Origin: a virus
Length of the DNA stretch: 34,074 nt
Direction: 5' to 3' (one strand)
IMG/VR virus record: IMGVR_UViG_3300017991_000264
Span: 1 to 34,074 of that record
Positions 8,290 to 17,263 of this stretch are shown here, in pieces; positions within the stretch are counted from its first letter, which is position 1; each line of letters starts with the position of its first letter. The notes under the pieces are model-generated. The model was not told the origin of the DNA, made no database searches, and was given only the letters and a program-made list of their open reading frames with translations. The position numbers were made by a program, and so were the translations under genes.

Positions 8290-10269
8290 ATGAAAAAGTT
8301 CACGTTAGGAATTTTAACCGTGGCACTTATTGCCACATTTGCATATGCGGGTCTCAGGGATAGATCCTCGCAGATTGAGCTGTTTGGGGCTAAGACTTCC
8401 CCTGGCAACTATATCTACTTCCCTGAAATCGCATCAGCCCCCGCAACTCCGGCTACCGGCTATGGAGCCGTGTCGGTGAGGGGCAACGACATTTACTTCA
8501 TAGACGACCTGGGCGTGGAAACCAGCATGATCGGTGCCGCGTCCGGTGGAGCCTCAAATCTGGACGAGGCCTACGACGGGGGCGGAGCCGGTGCGGGTAG
8601 AACCGTCACGGTGGATAACGATGCTGTTATCCTCAACGGAGCTTCCGATGGCAATAACGTCCTGGAGATGACAAAGGCTGGTGGTGCTGGTAACGTAATC
8701 GACATCGCCAACTCCGGGACCGGGAAGGATATCGACGGAACCAGTTCAACGTGGAGTTTCACCAAGGCTGGGGTCATGACCTTGGCCAATGGTCTGACTG
8801 TGGACAATGGAACTAACAACGTCCTTAGCTTCGTGGAGAACTCGGAGGACATCGACATAACCTTTGCGAACAACGTCATCGACTTCAGTACCGACACTGG
8901 TGCTGTCCAGTGGGATCTATACGATGGGGTAGCGTCTACCTTGACGAAAGCGGCTGATGGTGCGGCTGATGACCTGACAATTTCCGTGACCGGGGCGCAG
9001 GATTCGAGCCTCCACCTTGCCTCTGCAGGGACCGGGGCTGACGCTCTGACCCTGACGACTTCCGCTGGCGGTATCGACCTGACCGTATCAGGAGGGGCTG
9101 CTGGTGAGGATATCGACCTGACCGCCGATACCAGTATCAACCTCTCGTCAACTGAAAATGCTGGCTCGGCCATCAAACTCCTGACAAACGGCGGAACCTC
9201 CGAGACCATAGTGGTGACCAACACTCAGGGGACAGGGGATGCGGCTATTGACATCAATGGCACTGCCGGTGGCGTTGACATCGACGCGGCCAAAAGCATT
9301 ACCATAACTTCAGCCGAGAATACCACCGACTCCATAGTAATTTCCTCGAGTGTCGGGGGCGTTCAGATCCTGGCTGCAGCGGCTGCTGCGACGGAAGACA
9401 TCCTGGTGACAGCAACCGGGTCTAGTGTCAAGGTAACTGCCACAGAAAATGCGGCTGATGCAATCGTGTTGAACGCGAGTGCTGGAGGCGTGGACATTAC
9501 CGCCGCAGGTGCAGCCGGTGAGGATATTGACATCGACAACAGTGCCGGTTCAGTGAAAATCACCGGTTCTGAGGCCATTGCCGACGCCGTGGCCATCCTC
9601 GCGGACGCAGGGGGCATCGATATTACCTCCGCTGCCACCTTCGACATCGACATTACTGCGACGGGCGGGAAAATCCTCGGGGTCGCTTCTGAGGCCGCAG
9701 CGGACCAGTTCAAGATCGACGCTCAGGGGACAGTGGTCGGAGATGCCATCAACCTGGAGACATCCGATGGCGGTATCATGCTGAATGCCGACGGTGCGGC
9801 CAACGGTGATATCCAGATAAATGCGGCTGACGATGTGGAGATTGTGGCTGGCGGCGACACCATCTTCTCGGGGTCAGTAATTCAGCCCTTCGAGATTGTG
9901 ATCGCTGCCAACGTCCTTACTGCTGCTGAATGCGGTAAGACCATGACACTGACTGCTGCGGCTGAATTCGAGACTACACTCCCCGCAATCTCCACAGTCA
10001 CCAATGGCTGCACCTTCAGGTTCATAGTGACCGCAGCCGCTTCCGGGGCTAACTACACCGTTATCACCGGCAACACAAAAGAGGCAATCATCAACGGATT
10101 CGTCACTCACGCCGGGGCCTACGCCCAATGCGCCTCCGAGGACACTATCACCTTTGTCACGGGGAATGCAATTGGGGACTGGGCTGAGATTATCAGCGAT
10201 GGGACCAATTGGATCATCAAGGGCGAAGCTGTTACCACTGACAAGTTAACCTGTACCGACGAAGCATAA
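8290..10269 (+). CDS. Secreted Ala/Gly/Asp-rich repeat protein, probable fibre or adhesin
   Basis: The 659-residue product begins with a convincing Sec signal peptide (MKKFTLGILTVALIATFAYA, cleavage after residue 20). The body from about residue 90 to 520 is built of degenerate repeats of roughly 20-30 residues with the pattern GGIDITA...AGEDIDI...ADAIVLNAS, suggesting a long beta-helix or beta-roll. The last 130 residues form a different beta-rich cap with four cysteines (ECGK, NGCTF, AQCAS, LTCTD). It has a perfect AAGGAGATACC site and sits directly after the coat terminator. A signal peptide is unexpected for a virion part. It might be a head fibre assembled outside the cytoplasm or a surface protein of the infected cell. 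Confidence 0.72.
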   Translation: MKKFTLGILTVALIATFAYAGLRDRSSQIELFGAKTSPGNYIYFPEIASAPATPATGYGAVSVRGNDIYFIDDLGVETSMIGAASGGASNLDEAYDGGGAGAGRTVTVDNDAVILNGASDGNNVLEMTKAGGAGNVIDIANSGTGKDIDGTSSTWSFTKAGVMTLANGLTVDNGTNNVLSFVENSEDIDITFANNVIDFSTDTGAVQWDLYDGVASTLTKAADGAADDLTISVTGAQDSSLHLASAGTGADALTLTTSAGGIDLTVSGGAAGEDIDLTADTSINLSSTENAGSAIKLLTNGGTSETIVVTNTQGTGDAAIDINGTAGGVDIDAAKSITITSAENTTDSIVISSSVGGVQILAAAAAATEDILVTATGSSVKVTATENAADAIVLNASAGGVDITAAGAAGEDIDIDNSAGSVKITGSEAIADAVAILADAGGIDITSAATFDIDITATGGKILGVASEAAADQFKIDAQGTVVGDAINLETSDGGIMLNADGAANGDIQINAADDVEIVAGGDTIFSGSVIQPFEIVIAANVLTAAECGKTMTLTAAAEFETTLPAISTVTNGCTFRFIVTAAASGANYTVITGNTKEAIINGFVTHAGAYAQCASEDTITFVTGNAIGDWAEIISDGTNWIIKGEAVTTDKLTCTDEA

Positions 10270-10278
10270 GGAGGTATT

Positions 10279-10635
10279 ATGCCAGCGAAAGTAGATCCGT
10301 ACAAGCTGGCTCCAACATGGCTGTACCGGAGCAAGGACTTAAGCTCCGGGCAGCTCTTTTGGACCCAGGAGGAAGTGGACGAGGCCTGGGAGGACGGTTG
10401 GTTCGGTCCCCCCTGGCTAAGGAATGAGGCCGGGGAAGAAAAGGTCTCGGAAGAGGCCCCTGAAGCCCCCGCAATTTCAGCGGTCGAGTGGGGCACGAAG
10501 AAAAACCTCAGGGCCATGGTCAAAGCGGATACTCGCTACAAAGGCCTCAAATTCTCGGGCAACATGACCGTCGAGAACATGATCAACGCTCTCGTCGAGT
10601 ATGAGGTCCGCAAAGGAATAGGGGAGGACGACTGA
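10279..10635 (+). CDS. Head-tail module protein of unknown function
   Basis: The ATG at 10279 has AAGGAGGTATT ahead of it. The 118-residue protein has an aromatic, acidic N-terminal half (WLYRSKDLSSGQLFWTQEEVDEAW is its core pattern) that looks like a small phage head-tail or decoration fold. An acidic linker and a C-terminal helical segment (RAMVKADTRYKGLKFSG, MTVENMINALVEYE) resembling a small DNA- or protein-binding helix pair follow. Its stop overlaps the gp4-like gene start. No family is assigned. Confidence 0.6.
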   Translation: MPAKVDPYKLAPTWLYRSKDLSSGQLFWTQEEVDEAWEDGWFGPPWLRNEAGEEKVSEEAPEAPAISAVEWGTKKNLRAMVKADTRYKGLKFSGNMTVENMINALVEYEVRKGIGEDD

Positions 10636-11360
10636 TGTCGAGCTATAGCGCCAACGACATTATCGAGAAGGCGGCGGTCAAGGCCAGAGTAACGGCCCCC
10701 GGAGAGTCACTCCCTGCTGCCAAGGCCAGCGCAATCTACGAGGCCCTAAATGATCTCCTTGAGGCGTGGACCCTTGACAACCTGACGATCCTCTACGATA
10801 CGGTAGAGTCTCAGGCCATGGTCTCAGGCCAAGCGGAGTACACCTGGGGGTCGGGAGGAGATTGGACCTCCGACCGACCCCTGGAGCTTCGCGATGAAAC
10901 TTTCGTGAGGCAGGGGAACGTGGACTATCCTATCCGATTCCGCCCCCTGGAACATTACAGGCGGAAACACACGAAATCGACGGGGGCGAGGCCCAGGATC
11001 ATAAGCTATGATCCAGAGTATCCCCTTGGTCGCGTCTACCTCTGGCCGACTCCGGTCACTAACAACAGCATCTATATCCGGAGCCTGAAGCAGGTGACGG
11101 AATTCACGGACCGGACCACGTCCGTTGCCCTGCCCCCAGGATACGCTCGGGCCATCATCTCCAACCTCGCAGTTGAGATATGCCCCGACTTTGGAAAGAA
11201 GATCCCCAAGGCTCTGGCCTATATCGCGGACAAGAGCCTTAAGGCGGTCAAGAGCCAGAACACGAAACCGAGGGCGATCCAGAGGCCGGAGGAATTGGCC
11301 GCTATGACCAGGACCGGAAGGGGATACCTGCTTGATATACAGTCGGGTCCGTTCTATTAA
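10635..11360 (+). CDS. Head-tail adaptor / tail accessory factor, P22 gp4-like
   Basis: The N-terminus (SANDIIEKAAVKARV, then ALNDLLEAWTLDNL) and the later PPGYARAIISNLAVEICPDFGKK segment are typical of the P22 gp4 family, which binds under the portal ring and closes the filled head. At 241 residues it is longer than P22 gp4 (166) but within the range of podovirus relatives. Its order, coat then gp4-like then gp10-like, is the P22 order. The stop is followed by AAGGAGATGTT for the next gene. Confidence 0.82.
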   Translation: MSSYSANDIIEKAAVKARVTAPGESLPAAKASAIYEALNDLLEAWTLDNLTILYDTVESQAMVSGQAEYTWGSGGDWTSDRPLELRDETFVRQGNVDYPIRFRPLEHYRRKHTKSTGARPRIISYDPEYPLGRVYLWPTPVTNNSIYIRSLKQVTEFTDRTTSVALPPGYARAIISNLAVEICPDFGKKIPKALAYIADKSLKAVKSQNTKPRAIQRPEELAAMTRTGRGYLLDIQSGPFY

Positions 11361-11369
11361 GGAGATGTT

Positions 11370-11561
11370 ATGCCGCTAAGTAAGAGAACAAATCCGGGGG
11401 TCTACAAGCTCCCAATCAAGACGGAGATCAAGAAGTCCCTTGGGGGCTTCACCATCGTCGGGAGGAGAGACACCGGGGTCATGGTAGAGTCGGCCAGCAC
11501 CTGGAATGAGGCTGAGGCCAAGGCCAAAATCATGAGGGGGTCCAATGAGTCAAAGGATTGA
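11370..11561 (+). CDS. Small hypothetical protein between gp4-like and gp10-like genes
   Basis: The 63-residue product is preceded by AAGGAGATGTT and overlaps the next gene by 17 bases. Its basic N-terminal half (KRTNPGVYKLPIKTEIKKS) is followed by a short beta/alpha stretch (GGFTIVGRRDTGVMV, then a helix with WNEAEAKAKIM). No family is recognised. Confidence 0.55.
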   Translation: MPLSKRTNPGVYKLPIKTEIKKSLGGFTIVGRRDTGVMVESASTWNEAEAKAKIMRGSNESKD

Positions 11562-12990
11562 AATTCCCTTTTGCGGTCCATGGGGAGAGTCGGTTTCCAA
11601 GATTCTGTCCCCCGAGGACTGCATAAACCTGTTCCCCCGACCCTACGCCAAGGCCACTGGGGCCGACGGAATGGCCCTGTTCGGGACCCCAGGCCTCGAG
11701 CCTTGGGTCACCCCCGGATTGTCTCAGGGGGTTAGGGGAATTCTTAAGTATGGAAACTATATCTACGTTGTGGCGGGGAGTGGATTCTACCGGATCGACA
11801 AAGATGGGAACTCGACGGAGATTGATACTGGACTATTCGGAGGTACAGGTCCGGTCAGTATGGACACAAACGGGTTGGATATAGTAATAGTTGATGGGAT
11901 AAAGGGCCACTGTTACGACTTCACTACTGCCACTATCTCCGAGATAACTGACGCTGATTTTCCGGTGTCCGATGTGGTGGTACACATTGATGGATATTAC
12001 CTCGTAAACCGGCAGGGGACGGGACAAGTGTATCGCTCGGATTACCAATCCGGTTCGTCCTGGGGCGGTCTCGCCTTCTCCACTGCTGGGGCCAACCCCG
12101 ATAACGTCGTCTCCCTCCTGGTTGATCACAACGATGTCTACGTCTTCGGGGAGGTCACGACGGAAATCTGGTACAACACCGGATCCGCAACCTTCAACTT
12201 CGCCCGAATCCCTGGAGCTATAATCGACCAGGGAATCAACGCGACCCATGCTGTCTGCAGGATCAACAACGCGGTCTATTCCCTCGGGCTGGATCAGTTC
12301 GGTCAGGGGCAAGTCTTCGAAGCCGTAGGTCGACAGCCCAGGGTCATATCGACCCAGGAAGTCTCGGAAGAGCTGGAGACCTACACCCTCACGGACGCAT
12401 TCCTCTGGTCCTATCAGCAGCAGGGACACTCTTTTGTCGTCTGCCAGTTCCCGACCTCGGAATCGACCCTGGTTTACGACAGCAGCACAAAGCTTTGGCA
12501 TCGGAGATCCTCCAGGGTCAATGGACTCGACGTTCGCTGGAGGGGTCAGTGTCACGCCCTACTCAAGGGAGAACACATAGTTGGAGACGACTCGAATGGT
12601 AAGCTCTACAAGATGAAGACGGACGTCTACACGGACAACGAAGGGGATATGATAGCTACCCGGGCATCCCGCGTCCTTCGAGACCTACAGGATCGAATCA
12701 CCATCGACGAGTTTCAACTGTACAATGAGCCTGGGGTCGGTACCTCCGGGGGCGACTCGCAGGACTCTGACCCCCAGGCCATTTTTGACTGGTCCACGGA
12801 CGGGGGTCGGACCTGGAGCAACGAACATGACATTCCCCTCGGCAAGATCGGGGAGTATGAGAATCGGGCCAACTGGCATCAGCTTGGGCAGGGGAGGAAT
12901 TGGGTCCTCCGCGTCCGTATCTCCGCAGCAGTCAAGCGGATAATTCTCGGCGCTTACGTCGAATTTGAAAAGGACGACACCGGTGACTAA
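11545..12990 (+). CDS. Packaged-DNA stabilisation / tail hub protein, P22 gp10-like
   Basis: The product has 481 residues, close to P22 gp10 (472). Its opening, IPFCGPWGESVSKILSPEDCINLFPRP with the INLFPRP signature seen as INLYPE-type in relatives, together with the repeated beta-propeller-like blades (GNYIYVVAGSGFYRID; DVYVFGEVTTEIWYNTG; HSFVVCQFPTSESTLVYD), places it in the phage stabilisation protein family. In P22, gp10 sits below gp4 and holds tailspikes and needle. The ribosome site for the next gene lies within its 3' end. Confidence 0.85.
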   Translation: MSQRIEIPFCGPWGESVSKILSPEDCINLFPRPYAKATGADGMALFGTPGLEPWVTPGLSQGVRGILKYGNYIYVVAGSGFYRIDKDGNSTEIDTGLFGGTGPVSMDTNGLDIVIVDGIKGHCYDFTTATISEITDADFPVSDVVVHIDGYYLVNRQGTGQVYRSDYQSGSSWGGLAFSTAGANPDNVVSLLVDHNDVYVFGEVTTEIWYNTGSATFNFARIPGAIIDQGINATHAVCRINNAVYSLGLDQFGQGQVFEAVGRQPRVISTQEVSEELETYTLTDAFLWSYQQQGHSFVVCQFPTSESTLVYDSSTKLWHRRSSRVNGLDVRWRGQCHALLKGEHIVGDDSNGKLYKMKTDVYTDNEGDMIATRASRVLRDLQDRITIDEFQLYNEPGVGTSGGDSQDSDPQAIFDWSTDGGRTWSNEHDIPLGKIGEYENRANWHQLGQGRNWVLRVRISAAVKRIILGAYVEFEKDDTGD

Positions 12991-13936
12991 ACTGTATCTA
13001 CCGCCACTCCCTCGGGGAGAGATGTACGTCGGTGGGATTATGACCATCGAGTGGCAAAACTTCTTCCGCGACCTGTACAATCGAGTCGGCGGGGAGTCCG
13101 GTCCAGTGGACCTGGAGGACCTCACCCAGCTCGTAGTGTCTCAAGCGTTCGGGACACCCCCCGCTGTTGAGGCACGGCTCAAGGCCCTCGAAAAGGCTGA
13201 GGCCATGTCTCCCGGCCCTCCCGTGGGGTACGAGAAGCGACTCGAGGCCCTGGAGCAGCGGTTCGGATCGCTCCCGCTGCCGACCGTGGGTCTCGCGAAG
13301 CGGATTGAGGCTCTGGAGAAGGCAATGGCCCCATCCCCGACCTCCAAGCCTCAGGGGCTAACCCTCGACTTTCTCGACTCTCGGGTTCCGTTCAACTACT
13401 ATCTGCCGACCCCGGTGTGGGATGACCTGAGGTTTCCCGTTGGGTCAGTTCGAGGGGGTGGGGCTTTCGACACGACACCGACAGCGTACAAAGGGGGGAT
13501 AGTGGAGGCCTTCTCAACCGGCCCCAACAATGAGTCGATCCAGTGGATAGCGCAATTGCCCCACGCGACGAAATTGAACCCGACCCTGGAATTTCATATG
13601 CACTATGTCCTTCCGGCGGCAGGTGCAGGTGCAGGTGTTGAGAACATCAAGTTTGATTTTACATATTCCTGGGCCGACATCAACGATTCGTTTCCAGCGG
13701 AGACATCGGAATCCGAGACCTTGGATGTCCAGTCCCTGTCCGCTGACACCCACTACCTGCTGGACTGGGATATTGATATGACGGGAGCGGGATCCGATGT
13801 CAGTTCGATCCTCATTTGTTCCCTGACACGGGACGTTGGAGTGGCTAACGACTATGCCAGTTCCGTTTACTTTTTGGAGGCAGACTTTCACATTCCCCTC
13901 GACACTTTTGGGTCCAGGGAAGAATACGTCAAATAA
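12983..13936 (+). CDS. Fibre-like protein with coiled-coil repeats
   Basis: The start is placed at GTG 12983, which has AAGGA eight bases upstream; a TTG at 12965 is in frame but has no good site. The protein (317 residues) has a short N-terminal anchor (YLPPLPRGEMYVGGIMTIEWQNFFRDLYNRV) typical of phage tail-tip proteins. Next come three spaced copies of a heptad-rich unit (ARLKALEKAE, KRLEALEQRF, KRIEALEKAM, residues about 61-115) joined by proline/glycine linkers, then a beta-rich C-terminal domain. Trimeric coiled coil then globular head is the usual fibre or needle layout. It may be the equivalent of the P22 needle by position, though the similarity is not direct. Confidence 0.65.
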   Translation: MTKLYLPPLPRGEMYVGGIMTIEWQNFFRDLYNRVGGESGPVDLEDLTQLVVSQAFGTPPAVEARLKALEKAEAMSPGPPVGYEKRLEALEQRFGSLPLPTVGLAKRIEALEKAMAPSPTSKPQGLTLDFLDSRVPFNYYLPTPVWDDLRFPVGSVRGGGAFDTTPTAYKGGIVEAFSTGPNNESIQWIAQLPHATKLNPTLEFHMHYVLPAAGAGAGVENIKFDFTYSWADINDSFPAETSESETLDVQSLSADTHYLLDWDIDMTGAGSDVSSILICSLTRDVGVANDYASSVYFLEADFHIPLDTFGSREEYVK

Positions 13937-13945
13937 GGAGATGAC

Positions 13946-14281
13946 ATGAGCGTAACAATGAAGAATGCCTATATGGCGCAACCAGCGGCAACGGATACGA
14001 CACTGTATACCTGTCCAGCCAATACACAGGCGAGGGTATTGAAATGTACCGTGACGAATGACACCACGACTGCCGCGACCATCAGCTTCAACAAGGTGCC
14101 GAGCGGGGGAAGTGTTGGGGTCACGAACCTGATCATGAACGCGAAGGCAATCGGGTCGAAGGAGACGTATGAATGCCCTGAGGTCGTGGGCCAAGTCCTG
14201 GACGCAGCGGACTTGCTCAGTGCCATTGCCAGCGTCGCGGACCAACTGACCGTGGCCCTGGATGTAGTGGAGGTAGTCTAA
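13946..14281 (+). CDS. Small beta-sandwich virion protein
   Basis: The 111-residue protein has AAGGAGATGAC ahead of its ATG. It reads as alternating beta strands (TTLYTCPANTQARVLKCTVTN, ATISFNKV, VTNLIMNAKAI) ending DVVEVV, a pattern common among phage tail- or capsid-associated beta-sandwich proteins. Two cysteines (23 and 34) sit in neighbouring strands. Its stop overlaps the next ATG. No exact family is assigned. Confidence 0.6.
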   Translation: MSVTMKNAYMAQPAATDTTLYTCPANTQARVLKCTVTNDTTTAATISFNKVPSGGSVGVTNLIMNAKAIGSKETYECPEVVGQVLDAADLLSAIASVADQLTVALDVVEVV

Positions 14282-15105
14282 TGGAAAGCCTACTGAGAAT
14301 GGAGGAAGTCGGACCCCCGACTGAGGATAGGATTGAGGAGATTGAGGAGCAAATGCTCGAGTTTCCTCAGGCCGATTGCCCCGTGATTCATACCTTCGGC
14401 CCTGGAGTCTACATCCGGGAGTTGAGGATGAAGAAGGGGACGGTGATCATAGGTCGGGAGCAGAGGTTCCAGCACATGAACATTTTCCTGAGGGGGAAAG
14501 TCAAAATGATGGCCCCTGATGGAAGCATGAAGACCCTGGAGGCCCCCATGATGTTCGTGGGGGAGCCGGGACGGAAGATGGGCTATGTCCTGGAGGACGT
14601 GGTCTGGCTTAACATCTATGGGACGGATGATAGGGATGTGGAGTTGCTGGAGAAGACGTACTTCGTGGATAGCCCAATCCGGAGGAAGAGGAATGAGACT
14701 AGGGCCAAAATGAGGGCGCTGGAATATGCCTCTGCCCTCAAGGACCTTGGGGTAACGCCTCAGCAGGTGGAGGATGAGTCAAGGAACCTGCCGATGCTGG
14801 ACTTCCCCTTCGGATCTTACAAGATCGGGGTCTTTCCCCAGGCCATAGCGGGAAGGGGAATCTTCGCGACTGCAGAGATAGAGGAGGGGGAAATCATAGC
14901 CCCTGCGGCCATTGCCGGGATCCGGACCCCAGCCGGTAGGTTCACGAACCATAGTGACAACCCGAACGCCAAGATGGTCAAGGCTGAGGGCAACGTTTAT
15001 CTTGTGGCCCTCAAGAGGATCGAGGGCAGCAAGGGCGGAGACGTCGGGGAGGAGATAACGACTGATTACCGCGAGACAAGGAAGGAGATATCATGTCAGG
15101 AGTAG
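14281..15105 (+). CDS. Cupin-like plus SET-domain fusion protein
   Basis: Residues about 40-128 form a cupin-like double-stranded beta-helix (GVYIRELRMKKGTVIIG; HMNIFLRGKVKMM; EAPMMFVGEPG). Residues about 180-270 read as a compact SET domain, with GVFPQAIAGRGIFATAEIEE (strand and G-x-G), GRFTNHSDNPNA (the NHS..PN motif, 223-229) and GEEITTDY (256-263), which holds the catalytic-type Tyr. SET proteins transfer methyl from S-adenosylmethionine to lysine. The two regions are joined by a helical linker. The gene lies among tail and ejection genes and overlaps the next by 13 bases. Virion-protein modification or a purely structural use of the fold are both possible; activity is not shown. Confidence 0.75.
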   Translation: MESLLRMEEVGPPTEDRIEEIEEQMLEFPQADCPVIHTFGPGVYIRELRMKKGTVIIGREQRFQHMNIFLRGKVKMMAPDGSMKTLEAPMMFVGEPGRKMGYVLEDVVWLNIYGTDDRDVELLEKTYFVDSPIRRKRNETRAKMRALEYASALKDLGVTPQQVEDESRNLPMLDFPFGSYKIGVFPQAIAGRGIFATAEIEEGEIIAPAAIAGIRTPAGRFTNHSDNPNAKMVKAEGNVYLVALKRIEGSKGGDVGEEITTDYRETRKEISCQE

Positions 15106-15932
15106 CAACAGCAGTAATTGGAGGGGCAGTTGTCGGAGCCGGGGCCTCCTACCTAGCAGGAAAGGAACAATCCAAGGCCATAAAGAAGTCCGGCGATGCT
15201 CAGGCCGCAGCGATGATGGCCTCTCAAGAAATGCAACTAGAGTTCCTCCGGGAGCAGAGAGCTGATATTGCCGAGGCCGTAGAAGCAGGACTTATCGACC
15301 TGGAATCGGGGATCAATGCAGCTATTGCAGAGATGAGACCTGAGGAGCGGCTTGGGGCAATCCAGAACTATGCGAATCTGCTACAAGACCCAAGTGCCGT
15401 GTTCCAGCGTCCTGGGGTCCAGTACCAGTATGATAAGGGGATCGAGGCACTACAGGCCGGGTTCTCAAGAACAGCGGGAGGGGGCATGTCGGGTCCGGTA
15501 CTTCAAGCGGCCCAGGAGTACGGCCAGAACTTTGCGGCCATGGCCCTGGACGCTGAATTGTCCCGACTCGAGCCTCTAATGAACATCGAGACTGCAGCGA
15601 GGTCCAGGATCTCAAACCTTGAGGCAGACCGGGGACGGATGATGGCAAACCTGAGGTTGACGGGGGCAACGGGGACCGCAGGGGCGACGGGGGCTGCGGC
15701 CCCTGGGATAGCCGCAACAATAACCGGAGCTGGGGCAGCAAATGCCTGGAGCAAAATCCAAAGGGCAAACGTGGGTACCAACGTGATGTCTGACCTTACC
15801 AACATCGGGGTCGATCTGGCCAATATGATCGCATACAACCCCGGGCTTTTCTCAAACTTCGGGTCAAGAGCAGGAGCGGGATATAATAGTCCTCCAGTCC
15901 CAGCGGGAAGTGGATATACCCCCAGCAGATAA
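15093..15932 (+). CDS. Putative DNA ejection (internal virion) protein 1
   Basis: The 279-residue product starts with a glycine/alanine-rich hydrophobic helix (VATAVIGGAVVGAGASYLAG) and continues as long helices (AAAMMASQEMQLEFLREQRAD) with a second Ala/Gly-rich stretch near 200-225. This composition and the position after the tail-closure genes match podovirus ejection proteins such as P22 gp7/gp20, which leave the capsid and help form a conduit across the envelope. AAGGAGATATC precedes the ATG. Assignment rests on order and composition, not on a strong motif. Confidence 0.65.
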   Translation: MSGVATAVIGGAVVGAGASYLAGKEQSKAIKKSGDAQAAAMMASQEMQLEFLREQRADIAEAVEAGLIDLESGINAAIAEMRPEERLGAIQNYANLLQDPSAVFQRPGVQYQYDKGIEALQAGFSRTAGGGMSGPVLQAAQEYGQNFAAMALDAELSRLEPLMNIETAARSRISNLEADRGRMMANLRLTGATGTAGATGAAAPGIAATITGAGAANAWSKIQRANVGTNVMSDLTNIGVDLANMIAYNPGLFSNFGSRAGAGYNSPPVPAGSGYTPSR

Positions 15933-15946
15933 GAAAGGAGAATAAG

Positions 15947-17263
15947 ATGCCAGCAGGAAGAACACTAAGTCCTATTCAGGGGATACAGCAGAACCCCCTG
16001 GGAGTAACAAGATTCGAGGCTCCCGACGTTGTTAATTCTGCGGCCAGGGCGATCCAGTTCAGGGATATGATGAAACCCGAGGAGGCTCAACCCCTGAACG
16101 CTGCGGCGGTCCAACTCCTAAAGCTACAGGAGGAGCAGAGGAAAGCTCAAGCCGGGGAGAAGATAGCGCAAAATGAGTTTGCCCTGTCGGTCCTCTCGGG
16201 GGTCAATTCTGCTGAGGATTGGGAACGGGCGAAGGGGATCATGATCTCCCGTTATCCCGAGATGCGCCAGTCGATTGAGACGAGTTTCCCCGAGTATCAC
16301 CCGAGGAACGTCGAGTTGATCCGGAACGCCCTAATGGACGAGACGCAAAAGCTGAAGTCCGAGGAGTTGGGGATAGAGCGGTACAAGGCCGTGACGGACA
16401 GGGCCAGGGCCGAGAGTGAACAATATGGTCGGGCCACGGAGAGAAAGAAGTCGGAACTTCGGGGCTTCGCTCCAGGGACGGAGGTCATGTATCACCCGGA
16501 AAGCGGAGAGGCCGAGAGCCTGGGGCAGGTGGCATTCAAATCTGCAGCCCCTGAGGGCTTCGAGCTTTTTGAGGACGCGGAGGGGAACCAGGGGTATATC
16601 CGAGAGGGAGGCAAGATCCCCGAAGGCTGGACTCGGGTTGAGAAGGGTCCTGGGGTCAGCGTCCGAGTCGACACGGGCAATAAGCTGACGACCGGGGTCA
16701 AGACCCAGCTCCAGAAGGATATCATCAAGGGGAGCCAGAACGTCCAGAGCTTCAAGAAGACAGGGGAATTGTTTAAGCCCTCATATCTCACGTGGTGGGG
16801 CAAAGGTGACAAGGAAGTGGCCCAGCTCCTGGACAAAGCGGGTCTGGCATCCAAGGCACAGAAGAGACTGCTGAAGGAGCGGAATAAGTGGTTCCTCCGA
16901 GCGAAGAACGACTTCATTGCATTCCGGAAGTGGGCAACTGGCGTCGCAGGTGGGGAAAAGGAACTGGCCGAGATCGCCACGGCCTTTCCGGATCCGGTGA
17001 AGAACAGCCCGACGCAATACCAGTCGAATCTCCAGGCGATAGAGCAGACGACCAAGGAGATCCTGAAAATGAACCAGGACTTCCTGAGCCTCGACATTGA
17101 TATGGACATGCCCATTGCCGACATCCTCCGGGCTGCACAGGAAGTGGGAATCCCGCTGCCTCCGGGGACTAAGGTTGGGGAGCCGGGGTCTCCCGAGGAG
17201 ACGACGCTCTACTTTAATACCCAGGGACAAGAAACCGACAAGGACGGAAAGGTGATAGAATGA
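15947..17263 (+). CDS. Putative DNA ejection (internal virion) protein 2
   Basis: The 438-residue protein is mostly helical and charged, with coiled-coil-like stretches (QLLKLQEEQRKAQAGEKIAQ; ERYKAVTDRARAESEQYGRA), a small beta-rich insert near 180-230 (GFAPGTEVMYHPESGEAESL; GFELFEDAEGNQGYIREGG) and an acidic C-terminal end. AAAGGAGAATAAG precedes the ATG and the stop overlaps the next start. Its size and place, second of three large helical proteins before the tailspike, match the ejection-protein block of P22-like phages. Confidence 0.62.
   Translation: MPAGRTLSPIQGIQQNPLGVTRFEAPDVVNSAARAIQFRDMMKPEEAQPLNAAAVQLLKLQEEQRKAQAGEKIAQNEFALSVLSGVNSAEDWERAKGIMISRYPEMRQSIETSFPEYHPRNVELIRNALMDETQKLKSEELGIERYKAVTDRARAESEQYGRATERKKSELRGFAPGTEVMYHPESGEAESLGQVAFKSAAPEGFELFEDAEGNQGYIREGGKIPEGWTRVEKGPGVSVRVDTGNKLTTGVKTQLQKDIIKGSQNVQSFKKTGELFKPSYLTWWGKGDKEVAQLLDKAGLASKAQKRLLKERNKWFLRAKNDFIAFRKWATGVAGGEKELAEIATAFPDPVKNSPTQYQSNLQAIEQTTKEILKMNQDFLSLDIDMDMPIADILRAAQEVGIPLPPGTKVGEPGSPEETTLYFNTQGQETDKDGKVIE

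Noticed and set aside
8571-9224. Leftward open frame within the repeat protein gene, and the repeats themselves as a possible CRISPR array
   Set aside because: The repeats are codon-phased, degenerate and lack constant repeat/spacer lengths; the antisense frame is low-complexity Ser/Val/Pro sequence.
15882-15887. TATAAT as a promoter for the gene at 15947
   Set aside because: No acceptable -35 box lies 16-18 bases upstream, and the site is inside a coding region.
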